Part shown: positions 60,960 through 64,000 of the stretch, piece after piece
Numbering within the stretch: the first letter of the stretch is position 1
Layout: each line of letters begins with the position of its first letter
Origin: Whitmania pigra
Lineage: Eukaryota; Annelida; Clitellata; Hirudinida; Haemopidae
Length of the DNA stretch: 64,000 nt
Assembly (NCBI GenBank): GCA_021613335.1
Contig: JAJTWR010000159.1
Location: 1,842,501-1,906,500, forward strand
Reading direction: 5' to 3'
Made by a program: the position numbers and the translations under genes
The notes under the pieces: generated by a model
Database searches by the model: none
Seen by the model: the letters and a program-made list of their open reading frames with translations, nothing else
Told to the model about the DNA's origin: nothing

Positions 60960-62985
60960 TAGAAACTCCTACCGCGAAGCTAACCGACAGGGAATCATCA
61001 GAGGAGTGCCCCCGTCATCAAAGGTTTCGGCCCAAACTCCCGACGTTCTCGAGGGGTGGGCCACACACCCGTTGATCAGACGGGTGTCCCTGTCGGTGAA
61101 AATCCTACCTATCCAACTCCATCGTAACGCACCGCACGTTATATGGTGATCGATGAAATTCACGACGACCTTTGCGCATCGATCCCATATCATGCAAACT
61201 TAGCGTTATAATTTCTTTGAAGCGGCCGCCGTCATTTAGAAATATACGCTCACCGGACGCGCGCATATATTGCCTCAAACGCTCAATCGCGTTTTTACGT
61301 CATTTGCGAATGCGCGCGTCAACATCTCAACAAACAAACCGCGATCTCGATTCTTAGCAACGCTTACGGCCTCTCATCTCCCAAATCCAACACGATGCTG
61401 CCTCTACAGCCTCCGACATTTTTATCATAGCCCTAGTTCTTTCCCGACTCGATAAACCTATTTGAGTGAGGAACGGGTAGGCTGACTTACCAACTAAACC
61501 TATCGCCCCAACTTCAATAGGCATTAGCGTTACCCGAAACCCGCTCACCTCTAGATCTTTCGCTAGCTCAGAGTATTTCTCTTCTTTCAGCACATTACTT
61601 GCTTCGATCCTATCTTCCCACGGGACAGTCTATCAAAATGAGAACGTCTGACGACGACGACGCGAGAACCACATCCGGCCTCCTGCCGCTATCCCTACGC
61701 GGCTGGGGATATTGCGAAGTGGTTCCACCCAACAGCCTGACGACCCGATTGAATAGGACCTCGCACTTCTTCGAACGTCAGTTCCGCAACTGACTTATCA
61801 ATTTCATCCTGTGCTGAGAACTTCCTTTTAGTTCCATCTAGTGGTCTAACTTCGCGGATCCTGATGTCCGCAGAGTTATTCAACATCCACTGCGTTCTTA
61901 TCTTAGAGACCTCATACTCTTCCACCAGGGAACGAAGAGGTAACCTTAACTTCGAGCTCTTACTGTAGATGGCAACGGATGACATCCCTGGAGGAAGCCC
62001 AAGCCACGGTCGGATGTATCTGCTAACTTTCCTCTTTAATCCTTCGACTGTGGGCAAACCAATCTCATAGATCGTCAATGGCCACAGCAGCCTTGGGAGA
62101 AGCACAAACTGGAACAACCACACCTTAAACCTTCCCTGCAATGGTGCCTCTCCGATTGCCTTCAGACCCACAACAGCCTGTTCGACAGTGCAGCTCTCTT
62201 GGCTCCTATCGTTCAGCGAATCATTAAACACTCGGCCTAGGCTCTTAACCGGTTCCTTTGTAACTGTAGGAACCCGTTGACCCAAACGAGATGTCGCTGC
62301 AGACTTTTCTTTTAACAAGGGCAAGACTTCTCGACTTTGAAGGTTTAAAAGCCATTCGACACCACCCAAGAAGGCCATTGAACTTGTTCAAAGTGTTCTG
62401 AACGGCCTGTCTCCTATTCATTACTAGGGTGGTGGCATCCATAAACGCTTTCACCGAAGGCATATAGAGACCCTTACTTAAATGCGCTTCTGGAACATTA
62501 GACCTGGCTGCGTTGAGCAGAAGTTGCATCGCCAGTACGAAAAGGGAGGGTGATAGTGCGCACCCCATTGCAATTCCCACCTCCAGAGGAACCCACTTAG
62601 TTGTGTACGTCTTGGTGGAGAACCTCATCATAAACCTGTCAAAATACGTCTGAATAATTTGAATTACGTGACGCGGCACATGATGAATCTCCAACGTTTT
62701 CCATATGAGTTGGTGTGGTACTGACCCGTACGCATTCGCCAAGTCGAGCCACACAACTTACAAACTCAGGCGACGCCTCTTGGCTCTTTGAATAGCCTCC
62801 CAAATCATGGAAGAGTTCTCTATGCAACCAGGCACGCCTGGAACACCTCCCTTCTGAATCGATGTATCAACGTACTTATTGGACAAAACATACTCAGTGA
62901 GTCTCGATGCAATCAAAGAGAAAAACATTTTCCCTTCTACATTCAACAGCGAAATAGGTCTGGATTGATTGCGTATGATAATCAT
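60960..62985 (-). mobile_element. 5'-truncated LINE with RT and C-terminal endonuclease-like region, inactivated
   Basis: Minus-strand pieces in order: RPISLLNVEGKMFFSLIASR and QKGGVPGVPGC (62758-62985); after an in-frame stop, WLDLANAYGSVPHQLIW and VGIAMGCALSPSLF (62245-62754); then a long C-terminal part with YIRPWLGLPPGMSSVAIYSK (61695-62378, different frame). A PDVVLASSSSDVLILIDCP segment (about 61620-61690), IEVGAIGLVGKS and a C-terminus ending at 61354 follow. RT followed by a PD-type segment downstream suggests an R2/NeSL-like LINE with a restriction-like endonuclease. The catalytic loop reads KAFMDATTLV, so the second Asp of the usual DD pair is Ala. With the stop and frameshifts this copy is dead. 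About 390 bp of 3' UTR reaches 60960. Confidence 0.88.
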
Positions 62986-63784
62986 AAGACTATAGGGAAC
63001 CTTATAAGAGACATGTTAAAGAATTAAATATTTCATAAAAATGAGATGCTTTCATGCTTAGAGTCATCCTGTACTTCTTAAGTAAGATAATTCATATAAT
63101 AACGTTTCAATGGTGAACTTTCAGGACCTGATTTACAAAGGTGGAGGTCCCTGTGCATCTTATACCTGCTCGTCACAACCTGTTCACAGTACGCAAGGGC
63201 GTATTAAAAGAGGGCGGGGTGTGGCCATTAATAGATGTTGTTCCAATAATATACCATTTTTAGCCAGTTTAATTAGTTCCAAGAAATTGACTTTATATAA
63301 ATCATGATGCAGGCGATGACCACGGAGTGCCAATCCCTGTTTTTCCAAAAAAAACAAAATTATCTATGATACAATACATCCTAATTCTCTTCTTTTCACT
63401 GTTAAAAGACCAGACAAGACAGTTCTATCATTAAATAAACGGAATTTTACAAGAAAAAGTTCAATTAGTAAATTCTTGTATATATCAATTGTATATGATA
63501 AAGTGGTAATTAAACATAACATTTTTTAATCTTGAAAAGATCCCATTTTTTGGAAAATGGTCGTAAAGAAAGCAGCAGTTCTCTCTGCTCCCCCTCTTTG
63601 GCTATTCCTCAGGTTCCATCTGTGGCCCCCACCAGATTATTCTAAATCTGTTCTTGGTAACACCAGGTCTGATCATGCCTATATCCGGTGTTCGTTTAAG
63701 TTTTAGTAAATCCGGAATAAATATTAAACTTAAATGTTCTTGATTGTGTGATTTGATAGATCGATTAAGTGGAGGATGGAGACC
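62986..63784. other. Intergenic, upstream of the LINE truncation point
   Basis: Short ORFs only. G- and C-run phrases (63205-63222 and 63585-63600) hint at further repeat fragments, but none could be aligned confidently to another copy in the window. Confidence 0.4.
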
Positions 63785-63976
63785 AAGGACGTAATTTGGA
63801 GGACAGGGGGCAACGCCTCCCCCATGATTTTAAACTAGAGGGAATAAAAAGGTCACCTCATAATTTACAAGGGTTTGCCCCCCTCTTGAATTTTTGCTAA
63901 AAGCAAAAAAAAGGTCGTCTTCTTAAGTTGTGCAAGGGATTGACATCCTTTGGAAAAAGCTGAAATTACGTCCATG
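63785..63976. mobile_element. MITE-like element, copy 2
   Basis: Terminal inverted repeats begin GGACGTAATTT (63788-63798) and end AAATTACGTCC (63963-63973). The right half (AAAAAAAAGGTCGTCTTC and GGAAAAAGCTGAAATTACG) matches copy 1 (36636-36862) in reverse complement. The left half contains AGGGGGCAACGCCTCCCCC, partly alignable to the end of copy 1. About 190 bp, non-coding. Confidence 0.8.
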
Positions 63977-64000
63977 ATGGAGACATTCGTGATTCAAATT

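Noticed and set aside
60969..61193. 74-codon minus-strand ORF
   Set aside because: It lies in the 3' UTR of the LINE, after its stop codon at 61354, and its sequence recurs as non-coding tail in the other copy.

Overview
This is an AT-rich window from an invertebrate animal nuclear genome. Every recognisable gene is split by short GT-AG introns, mostly about 50-200 bp. The gene set (cytoplasmic dynein heavy chain, RBM26/27, tyrosine aminotransferase, a plasma-membrane-type Na+/H+ exchanger, two peptide-receptor-like GPCRs, an SH3BP2-like adaptor) is typical of metazoans. There is no operon structure, CRISPR array or bacterial signal. I could not fix the phylum from the sequence alone.

Layout. 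Positions 1-2615 hold a minus-strand gene of unknown identity plus one orphan candidate exon. Positions 2616-4015 lie between divergent genes and carry a foldback element with a tRNA-like core. A plus-strand SH3BP2-like gene (4016-7557, 13 exons, PH and SH2 domains) converges on a minus-strand RBM26/27-like gene (7985-13713, 22 exons) that keeps the PWI-like start and both RRM regions but has no CCCH zinc finger. A small ambiguous ORF block (14237-14567) precedes the centrepiece, a complete minus-strand cytoplasmic dynein 1 heavy chain gene (14867-35646, about 64 exons) that includes one 3.6-kb exon. After an intergenic stretch with a MITE-like element come a Na+/H+ exchanger (38101-41992) and tyrosine aminotransferase (42535-45837), both minus strand.

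The right-hand third is gene-poor and repeat-rich. It holds a broken Ty3/gypsy pol fragment and two minus-strand GPCR genes (48216-55352 and 56752-57908). The first GPCR has large introns filled with CR1/jockey-like LINE pieces and long (ATT)n tracts. Beyond them are two tail-to-tail copies of a LINE with a C-terminal endonuclease-like region, and a second copy of the MITE-like family at the right edge.

The protein-coding genes look functionally unrelated: transport motor, RNA binding, ion exchange, tyrosine catabolism, peptide signalling. I found no convincing novel multi-gene system. The most unusual observations are the in-frame TGA in the 14.2-14.6 kb ORF, the zinc-finger-less RBM26/27, the His-rich extracellular segment of the exchanger, the giant dynein exon, and several repeat families that can be matched between copies inside the window.
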